A DNA stretch of 64,000 nucleotides, from the NCBI GenBank assembly GCA_949316235.1, contig OX438758.1:2887772-2951771 (forward strand). Direction: 5' to 3'. The stretch comes from Oegoconia quadripuncta. Its lineage: Eukaryota; Arthropoda; Insecta; Lepidoptera; Autostichidae. Shown one piece after another: positions 1-11,454 of this stretch; position 1 is the stretch's first letter; each line of letters starts with the position of its first letter. The translations under genes were made by a program, and so were the position numbers. The notes below the pieces were generated by a model, which made no database searches, was not told the DNA's origin, and was given only the letters and a program-made list of their open reading frames with translations.

Positions 1-1234
1 GAAATAAGAATTTGTATTAACAAGATAACACTAGCAGACAGCACAAATAAAGTTATTGATAACTTAAAGGTAAAGTTAAATAATTTAGTGCAAGTCAATT
101 TTAAGGTGTCATTAATTTTGTAACTGTTATCTACTAATTAATGTTCACAAGAAGTTAAAATATAGGATGATTGAGCCCCTTTCCCTATGATGATGATGAT
201 ATGATAAAAAGACACAACCAGTGATCCATAGTAGCTCCTTAACGGCACGAAATAAAGACCTGTTGTTTCGTCATGCTTGGTGCAAATAAGAGAGATGTAA
301 AGCTTCACTATTTGTGTCAAAATTGAGAGCCTAGGGTCATACTAACAAATAAACAAGAATATTTTTGAAGAATTTTTAATTTAAGTGAAATGGCCACCAC
401 CGTCACACGATTATACTATGTTATTCTAGAATGTCGTCTGCCTTATTGATTATACTAAAATATTGCAATTAGATTAAAAACTTCAACTATTATTTCAAAA
501 GCTCCTCTATGGAAGTGCAGATAGTATTTTATATGTAATATATGATCTATGTATTTGTGACGTAACCGTATAACCAATATATCGTCAGTATATCTACAAT
601 TCTACAGAGGTCCCTTTGAAATATGTTGCACCTATCTTAGAGATTTAATATTTTTGCGATATTTTCAAAAATAAAATGGCGAACGACATATGAATTGTTG
701 CACGTTAGGGGTGATTATAGCAATTGGGTAGTAGTTTCATATGGGTTTTAACATCTTGTGAACAATTAACATAGTTATTTAGTTAGGGGTACAAAAATAA
801 AACCGAATTTAATAAAACAAGCCTTAAACAAGCTATTGACATAATCAATAGCTACAAAGCGATTACAATCAATATTCAGTCTTCACATATCGTTTATATA
901 ATCAAACCATTCTAGCAATTCTATGGAAATATTGGAATCAAATGGAAATGATAATGTTTAGGGGAATGTCAAATGAGAGAACTGTCAATTTAGAATAATC
1001 AGTCTTGGAAATTGATGCAGAACCGCCGTCACTGGCAAGCAAGTTCACAGACAGCAACCGTGTCGACTTAAATGAATAGTACCACAAATAAATATTAATT
1101 GAACATAGTGTGTACAATGTCTAACGTATAGTTTCATGACGAACTACAATTTACATGTGTTTCCTCCAAAGACGACACACCATGCACCGTGCATCAAGAA
1201 GGCGAGATCTTTTAAATATTTGATACTAGTTGAC
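1..1234. other. AT-rich stretch with no recognised gene
   Basis: No ORF with protein-like composition and no repeat matching the families elsewhere in the window was recognised. It may include distal 3' UTR of the Kekkon-like gene. Confidence 0.5.
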
Positions 1235-1240
1235 TTTAAT
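1235..1240 (-). terminator. Possible poly(A) signal (ATTAAA) of the Kekkon-like gene
   Basis: ATTAAA on the minus strand lies about 300 nt past the stop codon. No canonical AATAAA was found closer, and an isolated hexamer in AT-rich DNA is weak evidence. Confidence 0.25.
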
Positions 1241-1541
1241 CGCCAACTTGAAGCCCCAATAGAGTGTGCCTTGTGTTAACCTTATTTCCAGAATTGGATT
1301 AATTTAGGCTACTTACGTGAAACACATTGAAGTCTTAAATGAACTTTTACAAAATGGTCCATAATTACTTGTACGCAATAGGTAAAAAATCTAGCACGAA
1401 CGTTATTTACACGAGCACCGCGAAACAAATTATTAAAATCTTTTCTTTTGTCTTTCACTTCACTTAAATTACTCACAGTTTTTTCTACACGTTCATTGGC
1501 ACTTCGGTAGTACACTTCACAGTATCTAATTGTTCCATATG

Positions 1542-4500
1542 CTACACTTCCGTACCATCTTCACCCTCGTCTTCGAACAAGGGTTCTGTAGTGTTAACAT
1601 CTGGGTTGGGCTTTTTCTTAGGCTTCGGTGGGGGTCTTGGTGGAATCTTACCACTTCGTCCTGATTGATTTAGAGACGTGTTACCATCGCTCTTCCGCGC
1701 GTCATCTTTTGACGGAGATCTCATTTCTTCGTTTTCACTCCTTGGGCGTCTTAAAGATCCAGTCTCAGGTTTACCTTTTCTACTTAGGGTGCTGCTGTCA
1801 GACATTTGAGATTGAAAATCTCTGGTATCTCCATTAAATAAAGCCTTTCTTGGCTCTGGCTGTGGTGTGGAAGTATTTTTTGCTGTCCAACTCATTCTAT
1901 TTACAGGTTCTTGCGGTCCAGGAGTTGATAATTGAGAAGAGATGCTGTTCCTTTGATTTCCCATATATTGGGGAGAATGTGGTGGAAGTGGAGATGGAGC
2001 AGCCTCCTGTTCTTCAATCGGTGCGTAGAATATCTGATGAGAAACTGGATATGCAGGCGGTGTCGCTGGCAAAGGTCTGTTTCTCATTGGCGAAAATTGA
2101 CTCTCCAATCCAGTTTTATTTAATGATAGCACTGAGCTTCCATTGGCCGTCGTTCGCAACCCAAGATTGTCATACAGCGGTTCTTGGGCCTCAGAGCTCG
2201 GTAGGATCTGGGTACTAGCTGTACTCGACCAACTTGGTACTCTCGGTCTTCTGGGTATGGTTACATATCCTTGCCGAGGTGTGACAACAGGCGGAGTTAT
2301 CGGCGCTGTGAACGGAGACTGAGAACGAGAATAAGGAAGCGTTCTGAAAAGATTCTGATTTGTTGTCATACCGTAAATCGGAGAGTGAATTGGACTGATT
2401 GGATTCAACTGAGGTGGTAGTCTAGTTGTGTCGGGGACTGTAGAAGCGTTGCTCGCAGCTGGCGATATTTGAGCAGCTCTTGCTGGGAAAGATAGCAAGT
2501 CAGGAGGATACGTTCGCCCATCTGTCCGCCCGTACTCCACGTTCAGAGCATCTTGCGACCTCTTACTTTGATGCTCGTAGTCCAACGATCGTTTCTCGTC
2601 GTCATTATGAGCTGAAACGATAAACCGAATATATATTACTGACTACAATTTTCTTAATGGACTGATTAATGATACCTAGAGCACTAAATTTACATAACGA
2701 TGTTTGTTTTATAATAATGGCATGAAATTTTCTTATCCCGAGCATTAATTTGTTTACGGCGGCAAACTTAACTCGATGAATTCAATTACAATTTTATCTT
2801 TGAATGAACACTAGGGCCTTCAACAATAACAATAGGTACTGTAGATTGTGATAATCGTCATTCATTCATGGACAACGGAGTTACTAAGTTACTATTTAAA
2901 GATTAAACAAACATGTCAGATCAACTGTTAGACGTAAGCCTCTGTCAAGATGCTATTAGCATCGCTTTCATGGGGGACTTAACACTAATTGTCACGCTCT
3001 GGATATGTGACTTGGCAATTGCAGATTAATAGGACCAATGACGTTGCTTATCAATGAAAGAGATCGGTATTCCGGTATTCGTTTACGACACAACACACAG
3101 GATACAGATATTAGCTAGACTTTCGCAAAGTTACATTTTCCTTCAGACTGCCACAGATTACGTATAGGTAACCGACATAAAGACATTTCAAATGGAATGA
3201 GCGTCAGTAGACACCTAGTGGAAGGGGCATTGCAGTTAGTCCTTGGATGAGTGACCACTCATGGCAACTCATACGAGTATTTACGTGCATCAGAGTATAC
3301 GTTAATTATTCGGTGCCGGTTGTTTTCAATTAGAGTCTGTCATTAAGTCAAGTCGGTGCCCCTACAGAGGAGGCTTGAAAACTCTGACTCTCAGGTGACT
3401 ACTATTTTGCCACAAAACCACCAATGACAAGGCCCACATGGCGAGTTATGGCCCGTACGAAGGTACACCTGTTATTAGAAATCAGGAGGTTGTGCCCCAA
3501 AAGTGAAGACATAACATTATTGATGTGAGATTAAAAAAAATTGTAAGTAGGCCTTGAATTAGGCGGGGGAATTGAACTACATTACATATAAAGGGTGTGG
3601 ACGAGTTATGGGCTTCTCGAGCAGGTAGTGATGGACCAGCTTTTGTTCTGTGACTTTAGAAAATTCTCGAATGTTAAAGTCTTAAATAATGGACAAAATT
3701 TGAATAGGCAACACATTTTTTTGTGTATTTTTTAAATTCGTGGAACAAAAATTTGACTATCGACCACCTAAAGATCATATTCGTGCACACTGCACATGTC
3801 ATACGCGGTATAGACCGCTAATACGAAGGAAAACGCATTAAAAAAAAAATATTGGCAGTGACAGTCGTCATTATCTCCATTTACGTATTTGTAGAGTAGA
3901 AAGAGTATTCGTAGAAACTTACCAAAAACGGAATCATTGTCCAGCAATGTTTTATTTAGCTCCGACATCTCTGTCGTACTTGTAATAGAAGGCGGCACAT
4001 CGAACCTCCTCGGCGGTTTCGTTACTGGGTTCACAGCCGTAATCAGACTCTTCTCCATCTCCGGTATCACAGACCCCTCAATCAGAGCTTCACCATTTGA
4101 CGTATCTGCTTTCTTCTTATCTGAACTCCTTCTTTTACAACAGCAGTAGCATAGTACCACTAAAATTATTAACAGTATCGCAGCTGTACATGACACTCCA
4201 ATTAAAACTGGAAGCATATTGTTGTCCATTCCCGTGGGTATTACAATACCGGGTGCGTTATGTGTTACAGCAAGAACAATACCTCTTTCTTCAACTCCAC
4301 CAGTATTTTTAGCAACACATAAGTATTCCCCATTATCTGTAGTTTCTGTGTCAACGATGGTTAAGTTTACCCACTTACTATACTCAACACTACTTTGGGT
4401 TATGTAGTATTTTAATTCTCCCTGATATTTGTACGCATCGTCAATAATTTGTGCGTTTAAAACCCAATTTACTTCTGGCATAGGGTTGCCGTTTACTTTA

Positions 4501-5354
4501 CAGGACAGAGTGACATTTGAATCTGTGGTCCTTAGTGTGGTACTCGTAGTGGGGTAGATAATGCTAGGTTTGCAAGCGAAGTCACTAGTATCTAATTCCT
4601 TCCAAAGTTTGCCATTGACTTTAGCTGGTTCAGCACAAGATATTGGTGAAGTATAGAGATTTCTACTAATAACCCAGTTTCTAAACGGTTGTAGATAGCA
4701 GTCACATCTCCATGGGTTATCGTGGACATCTAAATTTGATAATGACGTCAAGGCACTCAACGCATCGATCTTCAAATGCTCTAATTTGTTACCATCGAGC
4801 CGTAAAATATTTAATTTTGGTACATTCATGAACGTTTTTAAACCTAACTGTACTATTCTATTGTTACTCAAGTCTACTTTCTGTAGGAATGGTAGATTGT
4901 TAAATAATCCATCCTCTAATTTCTCCAATTGATTATCGTTGAGTAAGATCCATCTAATTTTGGCCGTCTCTCTAAAAGTGTCGGGCTGTAACGATTGCAA
5001 CGAGTTTTTCGATAAGTCCAATTCAATCATGATAGCGAGCCCGCTCAGGCCGTTCTTTTGTATCGTTAACAATTTGCATTCCTTCAATATTAGCTTCTTT
5101 AAGTTTATCAGTCTCACGTCTTCGAAGGCGCGCCTTGTTATTTCATATAAATTATTTCCTGTTAGGTCTAATATTTGTATTTCTGCGCTTAGAGTTTTCG
5201 GTATCTCTTGAAGGCTCGCATGTGAACAATCGGCCTGTTTGTTACCACTGGCCCAAACGCATTTGCACTCTTTTGGACAATTGGTTGTAAAATCAATGGC
5301 TGTGACCAATAGCGTTGTATATAAAAAGAGTAGTATTCGCAGCATTTTCCCCAT
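1542..5354 (-). CDS. Kekkon-like LRR-Ig single-pass receptor (two coding exons, 833 aa)
   Basis: The coding sequence joins 5354-3923 and 2611-1542. Donor GTAAGT reads on the minus strand at 3922-3917 and the acceptor AG is at 2613-2612; the joined codon G|CT keeps the frame and the total is 2502 nt. Residues 1-19 are a signal peptide. An LRR-NT follows (Cys26, 30, 32, 43), then six to seven LRRs (about 59-212), an LRR-CT (Cys217, 219, 240, 261) and an Ig domain (Cys285, Trp297, and a DNGEYLC motif ending at Cys346). The transmembrane helix spans about 381-403 and is followed by CYCCCKRR. The cytoplasmic tail of about 425 residues is rich in Ser and Pro. It has PLYDN at 622-626, a polyproline/lysine stretch at 800-814, and ends GTEV, a class I PDZ ligand. 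This domain order defines the insect Kekkon family, whose Drosophila members modulate receptor signalling at the cell surface. Which Kekkon paralogue this is cannot be decided here. The start was chosen because the ATG directly precedes the signal peptide and lies 22 nt inside the exon. Confidence 0.93.
2612..3922 (-). other. Intron of the Kekkon-like gene
   Basis: This 1.31-kb intron begins GTAAGT and ends TTTATCGTTTCAG on the minus strand. It lies in the cytoplasmic tail (split codon 478). The first exon's frame stays open into the intron as far as 3768, so intron retention would give a tail ending 52 codons later, without the proline-rich region or PDZ ligand. I see no sign that this form is used. 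The intron holds one degraded interspersed repeat at about 3360-3525. Confidence 0.9.
3360..3525 (+). repeat. Degraded LINE-tail-like interspersed repeat in the intron
   Basis: The words 'cacatggcgagttatggccc', 'aggttgtgcccc' and 'gaagacataac...gatg' parallel the copy at 57505-57628. Both resemble a LINE 3' end of the 'cagcagtggac...gatgatgatg' type. Confidence 0.45.
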
Positions 5355-5376
5355 TTCGGCTGATGCACTGCAGATC

Positions 5377-5390
5377 CTGCAACAAACAGA
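5377..5390 (-). other. Splice acceptor before the first coding exon
   Basis: On the minus strand a pyrimidine-rich tract ends TTTGTTGCAG, with AG at 5378-5377, 22 nt before the start codon. This implies at least one upstream non-coding exon. It is probably beyond 5.4 kb, but I cannot locate it. Confidence 0.75.
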
Positions 5391-5764
5391 AAAAGTCACT
5401 TAGTAAGTTGTTTTTGGAGGCGATAAAGACCGTTAGAGCGGGTGGTTCGAAATAGAAAGCGTTGTAGCACGCACGGTAGTTTTAAGTGCCACATTAAGTA
5501 AGATACGGAATCGTTTTATGTACTTTAACAGTTGTAAAGTTAAACAAATACTGTTAACAGATGAAAGAAGCTTTATTAATAACATTTGAAGACTAAATGT
5601 GGAGTGATTTTTTACTTAGGTAAACATAGCTCTAAAAGGTAAACTCATAGACATTAAAAATAGTTTATTGAAGTTTAAACGATAATTTTGTTGGCACAAG
5701 TTGTAAAATTGTGAAAGACACAAAATTGTAGATAAAGTACGACGCACGTTAAAAAATATACTTG

Positions 5765-5862
5765 TTGTTCATGTCAGCCGTTTACACAAAGTCACTAAGT
5801 CATTTCAGGGCCAATGTTTACGTTTTTTACATCCTGTAGACATTCAAAATTCTAACTCTGTA
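5765..5862 (+). mobile_element. Fragment of LINE family L1 (Jockey/CR1-like) coding region
   Basis: Translation gives HVSRLHKVTKSF followed by GQCLRF, matching the homologous stretch of the better copy at 32.2-32.5 kb. It is frameshifted and very short. The flanks 5400-5764 and 5863-6104 hold nothing recognisable. Confidence 0.6.
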
Positions 5863-6104
5863 TGTTAATATACCTACAATAGATAGATATGTATTTAAAT
5901 ATTAGTCAAGAAAGCATTACAATTATATTACGTAAAAAATGTTATGGGTAGTTGATATGGAGAGTTGTGTTAATATTAAGTACTCCAGGCTCCACAGAAT
6001 ACCAGGGTCGTGGTTGCTCTCCAACCTGCTGCTTGAGTGGAGACCATTTTGGAGTAAGGGTATTGTAAACTTATGTATAAAGTACTCTTATAGCAGAAAT
6101 TCAA

Positions 6105-6546
6105 ATAAATACTAAAATCAAAATCAAAAATACATTTATTTCGTAGGATAAACGTCAACGTCACATTTTTTATCTTATTATTAAAGTTTTTGACATTATT
6201 GCTCATTCACAAAGCTGGTTCCCCAGAGAAGAACGAGCAAGAAACTCGAGGGTTGCTCTTTTAAATAAGTCTGGGTTATAATTATATTGTATTGTATAAT
6301 TAGACTGAATATCGCCGAGCGGTCTATGTCCATGCTTGCTTATCATCCAGATAGTCAGAAATTTTATAGTAGCCTTTGGTAAATAATGTTTGTTTTATGA
6401 TGGTTTTGAATTTATTTAAAGGTAAATTTTGAATGTCCACTGGAACCTTATTATAAAAGCGTATACATTGCCCCTTAAATGACTTTGTGATTTTGTGTAA
6501 ACGGCTGACATGAACAGCAAGTTTATTTTTATATCTGGTATTAAAA
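6105..6546 (-). mobile_element. LINE family L1, 3' end
   Basis: Read on the minus strand it encodes a degraded version of the 'FYNKVP.DIQNLP' C-terminus, with the phrase SRLHKITKSF. It continues through 'gagcaaccctcgagtttcttgctcgttcttct' in pieces and ends in an AAATCAAAATC-type tail near 6105. Same family as 11.5, 32.1 and 33.8 kb. It is 5'-truncated, as is usual for target-primed LINE copies. Confidence 0.75.
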
Positions 6547-6914
6547 ATTATGTACTTTCTTTCTAACTCCTAAGCAAAAAACACTGTAACATTTCCATAC
6601 CACTTGTTAATTGGTACCTGAGAAAGCATTAACAGTCCAACGACACTGCTTTTCACGACACTTTTTACCTTCGTAATTCGTGCACGTGTGCAGACGGCCT
6701 AATCTCTCGTTAGTCCTCCCAATGCGTGAGGGCCGCCATAATTACATTACATTCTACAAGTAAGGGCACGCATAAACTGAGAGCAATTTGGAAGTAAGTG
6801 CGTTCCACAGTGAGTGCTGCGCCTTATACGTTGTACTTGAGAATTGTGGTTCAAGTCATAAAAGGAGAGTTTGAGATGGGGTTGTTTGCACATAACGTAG
6901 TTTTTTAAATAAAT

Positions 6915-7152
6915 AAATAACAGCGCCATCTAGTTCCACAGTAAGCAACTATAGGCTTGTGTTGTGGATACCAGATGGTTGATATAATACATAAATACAT
7001 TTTTTTGTAAATAAATACTTGTTATAAATGAAAACATCCATAAATCGGGTACACATGTCCATATTCATCAAAAAAACATAACAAACGGGATTTGAACCCG
7101 CAACCTTTTGGTATAGTGGTCAGAGTTGCTAACCACTACAGCAAATGGGTCG
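6915..7152 (-). mobile_element. SINE-B, nearly full length
   Basis: On the minus strand it has a tRNA-like head with a B box (GGGTTCAAATCCCG), then the shared body 'tatggatgttttcatttata', then the 3' part 'gtggaactagatggcgctg'. Its closest relatives here are at 17.67 and 38.31 kb. Confidence 0.8.
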
Positions 7153-7279
7153 CAATAAAACGGAGGTAGGATTCTGATCTAAACCTACCTAGTAGGGTGT
7201 GTAAGATGCAAATCTCGATTATAAATTCTGTTCAGTTGATAGTAGGATATTTTTAAATATCTACGTGATTTGCTACGAT

Positions 7280-7448
7280 GTTATCAAGCAACATAGCATT
7301 ATGTGTTTCGGGTGTTTGAGATAAGATAGTCAATCTCCCAAATAAGTTGGATGTACCAGGTGAGCCTGTTTTCACCATCGATCTCATGAAACTCACTCGT
7401 AACATAAAATGTGATGGATAAGCGTCAACCCGATGAGCATACAAAAGA
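7280..7448 (+). mobile_element. SINE-A, diverged 3' fragment
   Basis: It retains 'gagataagatag', 'ctcccaaataag' and a degraded '...cgtcaacccgatgagcata' tail in the same order as the good copies. It is heavily mutated and without its head. Confidence 0.6.
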
Positions 7449-8103
7449 ATCATCAATTATTGTAGTCCGTTGGAAAAGGCTTTGATGAATGTAAAATTAA
7501 AAAGAAATGGCTTCGACACAATTTAGTTTTCATATGCGTTTATAAAGTCTGAAAACGCCAAAACCACAACTAGTTAAATGGCACACAAGATACCCTTCAA
7601 TTTATCTTTTTCGAAAACTGCTCCTTAATTTTTTAGAAATATAATTCATAATTCATATATTTATTGCATTACACATGTCATAGTTACAATACATAGGTAA
7701 GTACTAACATACACATGTACCTTGTCAGGCATGGCAATATGGAGGAAAGGGATATTTATGTTAATAATGTCGTTTCAATTACCAATAGTTATAATTTTTA
7801 TGAAGCTACATATGTATGTTGGAAGTTTAAAGAAAGTGCTCCAATTCCACAGTCAATCAACAATAAACAAAAAATAACAAATTAAAAAATACACCCTATC
7901 CTATTTCAACGAATATAATAAGATGTCAATAATAATATTAATAATGTCATGCATAAATCCATTTTAGAATGTCAATTAAATTAATTATATCATGCGTAGG
8001 TAACTTTCCTCTATGTGTCTATTTCTATGTATGCAATTTTATATTTAGTTAATTTGAGAATAGCACTGTCATTACCTTTGTCATATATCATTCATATTTA
8101 TTA

Positions 8104-8840
8104 TTACACCAGTTCGAAGTTTTTATCATTAACGAATTCATCTATGCTGTAATAAGATTTACCAATTAAGAAAGCCTTAAGCTTATGTTTAAAGATATTA
8201 TCATTTTCTTCAATTTTATGAGAGTCTGGTATTTTATTATAGACTAGAATGCATCTATACAGTGGGCTATTCCTGAACATCTCCAATCTGGCTGTTGGAA
8301 GGACCAGTTTATTTTTCCGGCGGTCACTTTTAACATGTTCAAAGAAATCGATGTGTTGTCTGACAAACATGGCAGTCTCCAGTACATATATAGATGGTAG
8401 AGTTAGAATTCTCTCTTTTATAAAATGCGGTTTGCATGAGTCTCTAGGGCTTATATTATTTATAATTCGTAGACATTTTTTTTGTATGATAAAAAGGTCA
8501 TTAGCGTCTGTACTATGCCCCCACAGCATCACTCCATAGCGCAGCCAAGCGTATGCGTACGCGTAATAAGCGGACAAGGCACATTCACGCTTAGTGTTTG
8601 CTTTAAGCACCGTCAAGGCATAAACAAATTGTGATAATTTTGATTTCAATTTTTCCACGTGGCTTTTAAAGTTTAAGTGCGTATCAAGTGTTATTCCCAG
8701 TAATGTAAAGTTATTTGTTTCGTCTATGTTCAGGGTGTTAGATATTAATGTTAGGTCAAGTTGCGGCTTTTGATATGCTTTAAATTGAATAATTTTAGTT
8801 TTTTTCTCATTTATTTCTAGAAATCCGGTGAAAAGACTTC
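8104..8840 (-). mobile_element. LINE (Jockey/CR1-like) reverse transcriptase C-terminal fragment
   Basis: About 240 residues are open on the minus strand. They contain LEINEKKTKIIQF (RT thumb approach), LLGITLDTHLNF, a YAWLRYGVMLWG motif, FIIQKKCLRIINN and a C-terminus ending IDEFVNDKNFELV. These are the usual landmarks of the C-terminal third of Jockey/CR1-type ORF2. The catalytic palm is missing because the copy stops where SINE-A begins at 8841. The open frame runs on into the SINE and borrows its ATG at 8874, so the apparent start is not native. About 400 bp of AT-rich sequence 3' of it (7640-8103) may be its 3' UTR. Confidence 0.85.
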
Positions 8841-9120
8841 TTTTTATGCATAACGGGTTGGTACTTGATTTCAATCACACCTGATGTCATTTGAAGATGA
8901 GGTCGAAGGTGGAAGCCTACTGACCCGGACACCCCAACACATTTGGGGGACTGGCTATCTTATCTCTGACAACTGGAACACAACAAGGCTATTAACATTG
9001 CTGCTTGGCGGCAGATTTAGATAAGATGGTGGTAGCTAGCCAGGCGGACATTTAAAATGCCCTACCACCAACCAAACCGAGTACTTAAACATGTACCCCG
9101 CTGGGGATCGAACTTGTGGA
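8841..9120 (-). mobile_element. SINE-A copy abutting the LINE
   Basis: Minus-strand SINE-A with the head B-box region near 9110 ('ggggatcgaacttgtgg' on the plus strand), the full body, and a short A-tail at 8841. The family is defined by a tRNA-like head (GGTTCGATCCCCAGC), the words 'ccgcctggctagctaccacc' and 'cggttgtcagagataagata', and an A-rich end. Confidence 0.85.
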
Positions 9121-9584
9121 GTTTCAGAAGCCGCGTCTTTTGCAGACAATTCATTTCCTTATTAACATTCGAGACGTTTTGTTAATGTCTCTCTGTTCGC
9201 TTCAACTTATCCCATTATGGTAAGTGATCGAAATAAAACCGTGATTAAGGCGATTGATCTAAACAAACACATTTTCTGCATAAACGCAGAATTTTTTATG
9301 TTCTGCGGGTCCGCAGATTCCGCTAGTCGCTCATACACTGAAACAACGCCTAAAATACGACCGAGTAATGCTTTAAGCACCGTGAAACAGTGATCTCTTT
9401 CTAGCCTTCGTAATAATGTCGTAAGTGTCGTAACTCGCCTTCTAATGTCATCGGCACTTAGACAGAGACAGCTGATTCGTCTTGAGGGTTTAATTCAGGA
9501 ATTACTGAATTACTGGTTCACTGAATGACTGGGAATAGAGCAGTCACTTCGCTGTCGTAAAATGCGATCGAGGAATTTATCCTG
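9121..9584. other. Unassigned stretch
   Basis: No recognisable gene or repeat was seen. No long ORF crosses it. Confidence 0.5.
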
Positions 9585-9682
9585 GTACAGGTATGGTTAG
9601 CAGGTGATTGCTTTCCATCAGGTGACCCGCATGCTCGTTTGCTGCCCTCTCATATAAAAAAAAAAAAAAAAAAAAAAAGGGT
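9585..9682 (-). repeat. Interspersed repeat, 'GAGCATGCGGGTCAC' type, with A-tract
   Basis: On the minus strand it reads '...gcaaacgagcatgcgggtca' then 'cctgatggaaagcaatcacc'. The plus strand ends in a long A run (9657-9678). The same element is at 41735-41885. This sequence is widespread in moth and butterfly genomes; its class is not clear to me. Confidence 0.7.
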
Positions 9683-9779
9683 CTTGTAGTAAAAACTAGT
9701 ATGTTCGGCAAGGAAAGGAGTGTCTCCAACTTTCAAATAGCAAATCGCCTTTAATATATTATTTTAGTTATATTATAGT

Positions 9780-9845
9780 TAGGCTATTTTTTGGCTGAAC
9801 CGATTTTGATGAAAATCTTCCACGCGGACGAAGCGGCAGGCAGGC
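9780..9845 (+). repeat. Short fragment of a 'gctgaaccgattttgatg' repeat
   Basis: It resembles the class of repeat at 47258-47462 ('...acggatttgtatgaaatttgg...'), with 'cgcggacgaagcggcaggcaggcgaag' split across its end. Only a stub remains. Confidence 0.4.
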
Positions 9846-10027
9846 GAAGTTTTTTTATTTCGAAACTAGTTTACCTACTGATGCTATCTAGTCCACGATT
9901 TAACGATAAGATATGCAGTTAAATTATCTAGTTATAGTTTATAGGCTTACTTTATGTATTTTAAACTTTAATTTATGTAATAATTACCAACTATAAAAAT
10001 ACACCCGTAATGCTACTATTAGTTTGC

Positions 10028-10142
10028 ATGGAAGAGATCGCTGTCAGTGATAAGGCCGCCTTTTTTTGTGAGATAATGATGTACGCTGTATTCTTCATGT
10101 AGCTTTTGTTAATTGTGCAATAAAGAGTATTTCATTGATTGA
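10028..10142 (+). mobile_element. Family J element, 3' end
   Basis: It has 'gataaggccgcc', 'tgtagcttttgttaattgtg' and 'caataaagagtatttcattg', then ATTGATTG repeats. It matches the copies at 17.6-18.0 and 47.8 kb, including the (GATT)n end. It is probably the 3' UTR of a LINE. Confidence 0.7.
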
Positions 10143-10212
10143 TCGATTTAATAAATAAAATAATGTGTATTTCAAATACCAGCTTATTCATAATAAGTAC
10201 TAATAAGTACTT

Positions 10213-10447
10213 TAAACCGCCTCCGTGGCTCAATATACAACATTAACAACATAGGGGCTTACGTATCGGAGGTCGCGAGTTTGACCCCAAGCGGGATACA
10301 TATTTAGTATTCGGTTTAGTTGGTGGTAGGGCATTTAAATTGTCCGCCTGGCTAGCTACCACCATCTTATCTAAATCTGCCGCCGAGCAGCAATGTTAAT
10401 TGCATTGTTGTATTCCGGTTGTCAGAGATAAGATACCCTGTCCCTTC
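10213..10447 (+). mobile_element. SINE-A, 3'-truncated
   Basis: Head with an A-box-like 'cctccgtggctcaat' and a B-box-like 'ggtcgcgagtttgacccc', then the body to 'cagagataagat'. The 3' tail is missing. Confidence 0.8.
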
Positions 10448-10905
10448 TTGTTTATCCCTGTTAGGGCTTTGTTTATGAGATGTACAATTATTTACTTCCG
10501 TGACGCACCGTTGACTATCAATTCGCGGTGTGTCTTATAGATAGATCCAATAACTAAATATTTATAAATAAATCCGTTTATTGTAGAGGAGTAATAAAGA
10601 AGTTCCGACTTTTATAGGAAATCTTTGTTCTGTGAAATAGGGCAATTGATAGATTTATGGGGATGTAAAAAGTTTTTTTAGGAGGCGGCAGCAAAGATAG
10701 TCGGGAGTTAGTTGTTAATAGCACACCAAGTAAGATCTCTGGTAGATATTTTTTAGTGTGCAAGAGAGGGCAAGACGTTTCCAAAACAAAGGCTTTACCT
10801 TTTTGTCGCATTTGATCGTAGAAACATTAAACTTTTTACCGATGACAGAAATCTCCGGAACCCAAAAAATTTTATTGAAATTTAATCAAATCTAATTTAT
10901 GATGT

Positions 10906-11007
10906 AACCGCCTGGCTCAATGTGAACAATATAGGTTGGGTTTACGAATCGAAGATCGCGGGCTCGATACCCAGCATATCGATCGATACATGTTTAGTAT
11001 TTATAAT
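10906..11007 (+). mobile_element. SINE-A head only
   Basis: It keeps 'aaccgcctggctcaatg', the B-box region 'gcgggctcgatacccagc' and 'acatgtttagtat', then stops. Confidence 0.7.
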
Positions 11008-11059
11008 AAGAGAACCCACTAGACAATGTTTTCTACTCTGTCTTCTATTAAACACAACA

Positions 11060-11230
11060 TCTGACTATTAGTGTTTTAAAGCCGCTCATTTACAGGCTAA
11101 CGATTTGGCTCACCGACTGTCTCTAACTGAAAACAGCTGGGACCGACTGTAACACTTGTATAAAAATGCCACTAGTCACCAATTGAAAGCTTCAGACTTT
11201 TCTTCACTAATAGCGAATACGACTGCGCCT
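11060..11230 (+). repeat. Interspersed repeat shared with 34.6-34.8 kb
   Basis: 'aactgaaaacagctgggacc' with 'gactgtaacactt' parallels 'aattgaaaacaactgggacc' near 34630. Both continue with 'atgccactagtcacc' / 'atgtcgctaatgttcacc'. The element class is unknown. Confidence 0.5.
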
Positions 11231-11454
11231 AGAATGTAATATTATAGAAACCTGCCACAAAGTAAATACATTTGCATAATAGAACTAATAATATCCAGAT
11301 TATCAATAAATTTAATATTACAATATATGTCTGTCTGTATATCCGATAACTACAACAATAGACCGACTGTTCAATGAGTCCTTGTAGAGGTTAGGTCTTA
11401 TTATTAACCTCTGGGCGGTTATGTAGTTATGTTAGATTAGCATGGAAGTGCCTT

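Noticed and set aside
2583..2585. Separate gene starting at 2585 on the minus strand
   Set aside because: The codon there is TTG. The frame continues upstream to a good acceptor and joins the LRR-Ig exon in phase.
3768..3922. Receptor coding continuing to 3768
   Set aside because: It lies past a consensus GTAAGT donor and has low-complexity, non-conserved-looking composition; the spliced product is much more plausible.
3937..5211. Plus-strand ORFs opposite the receptor exon
   Set aside because: They are antisense shadows of the LRR-Ig coding sequence.
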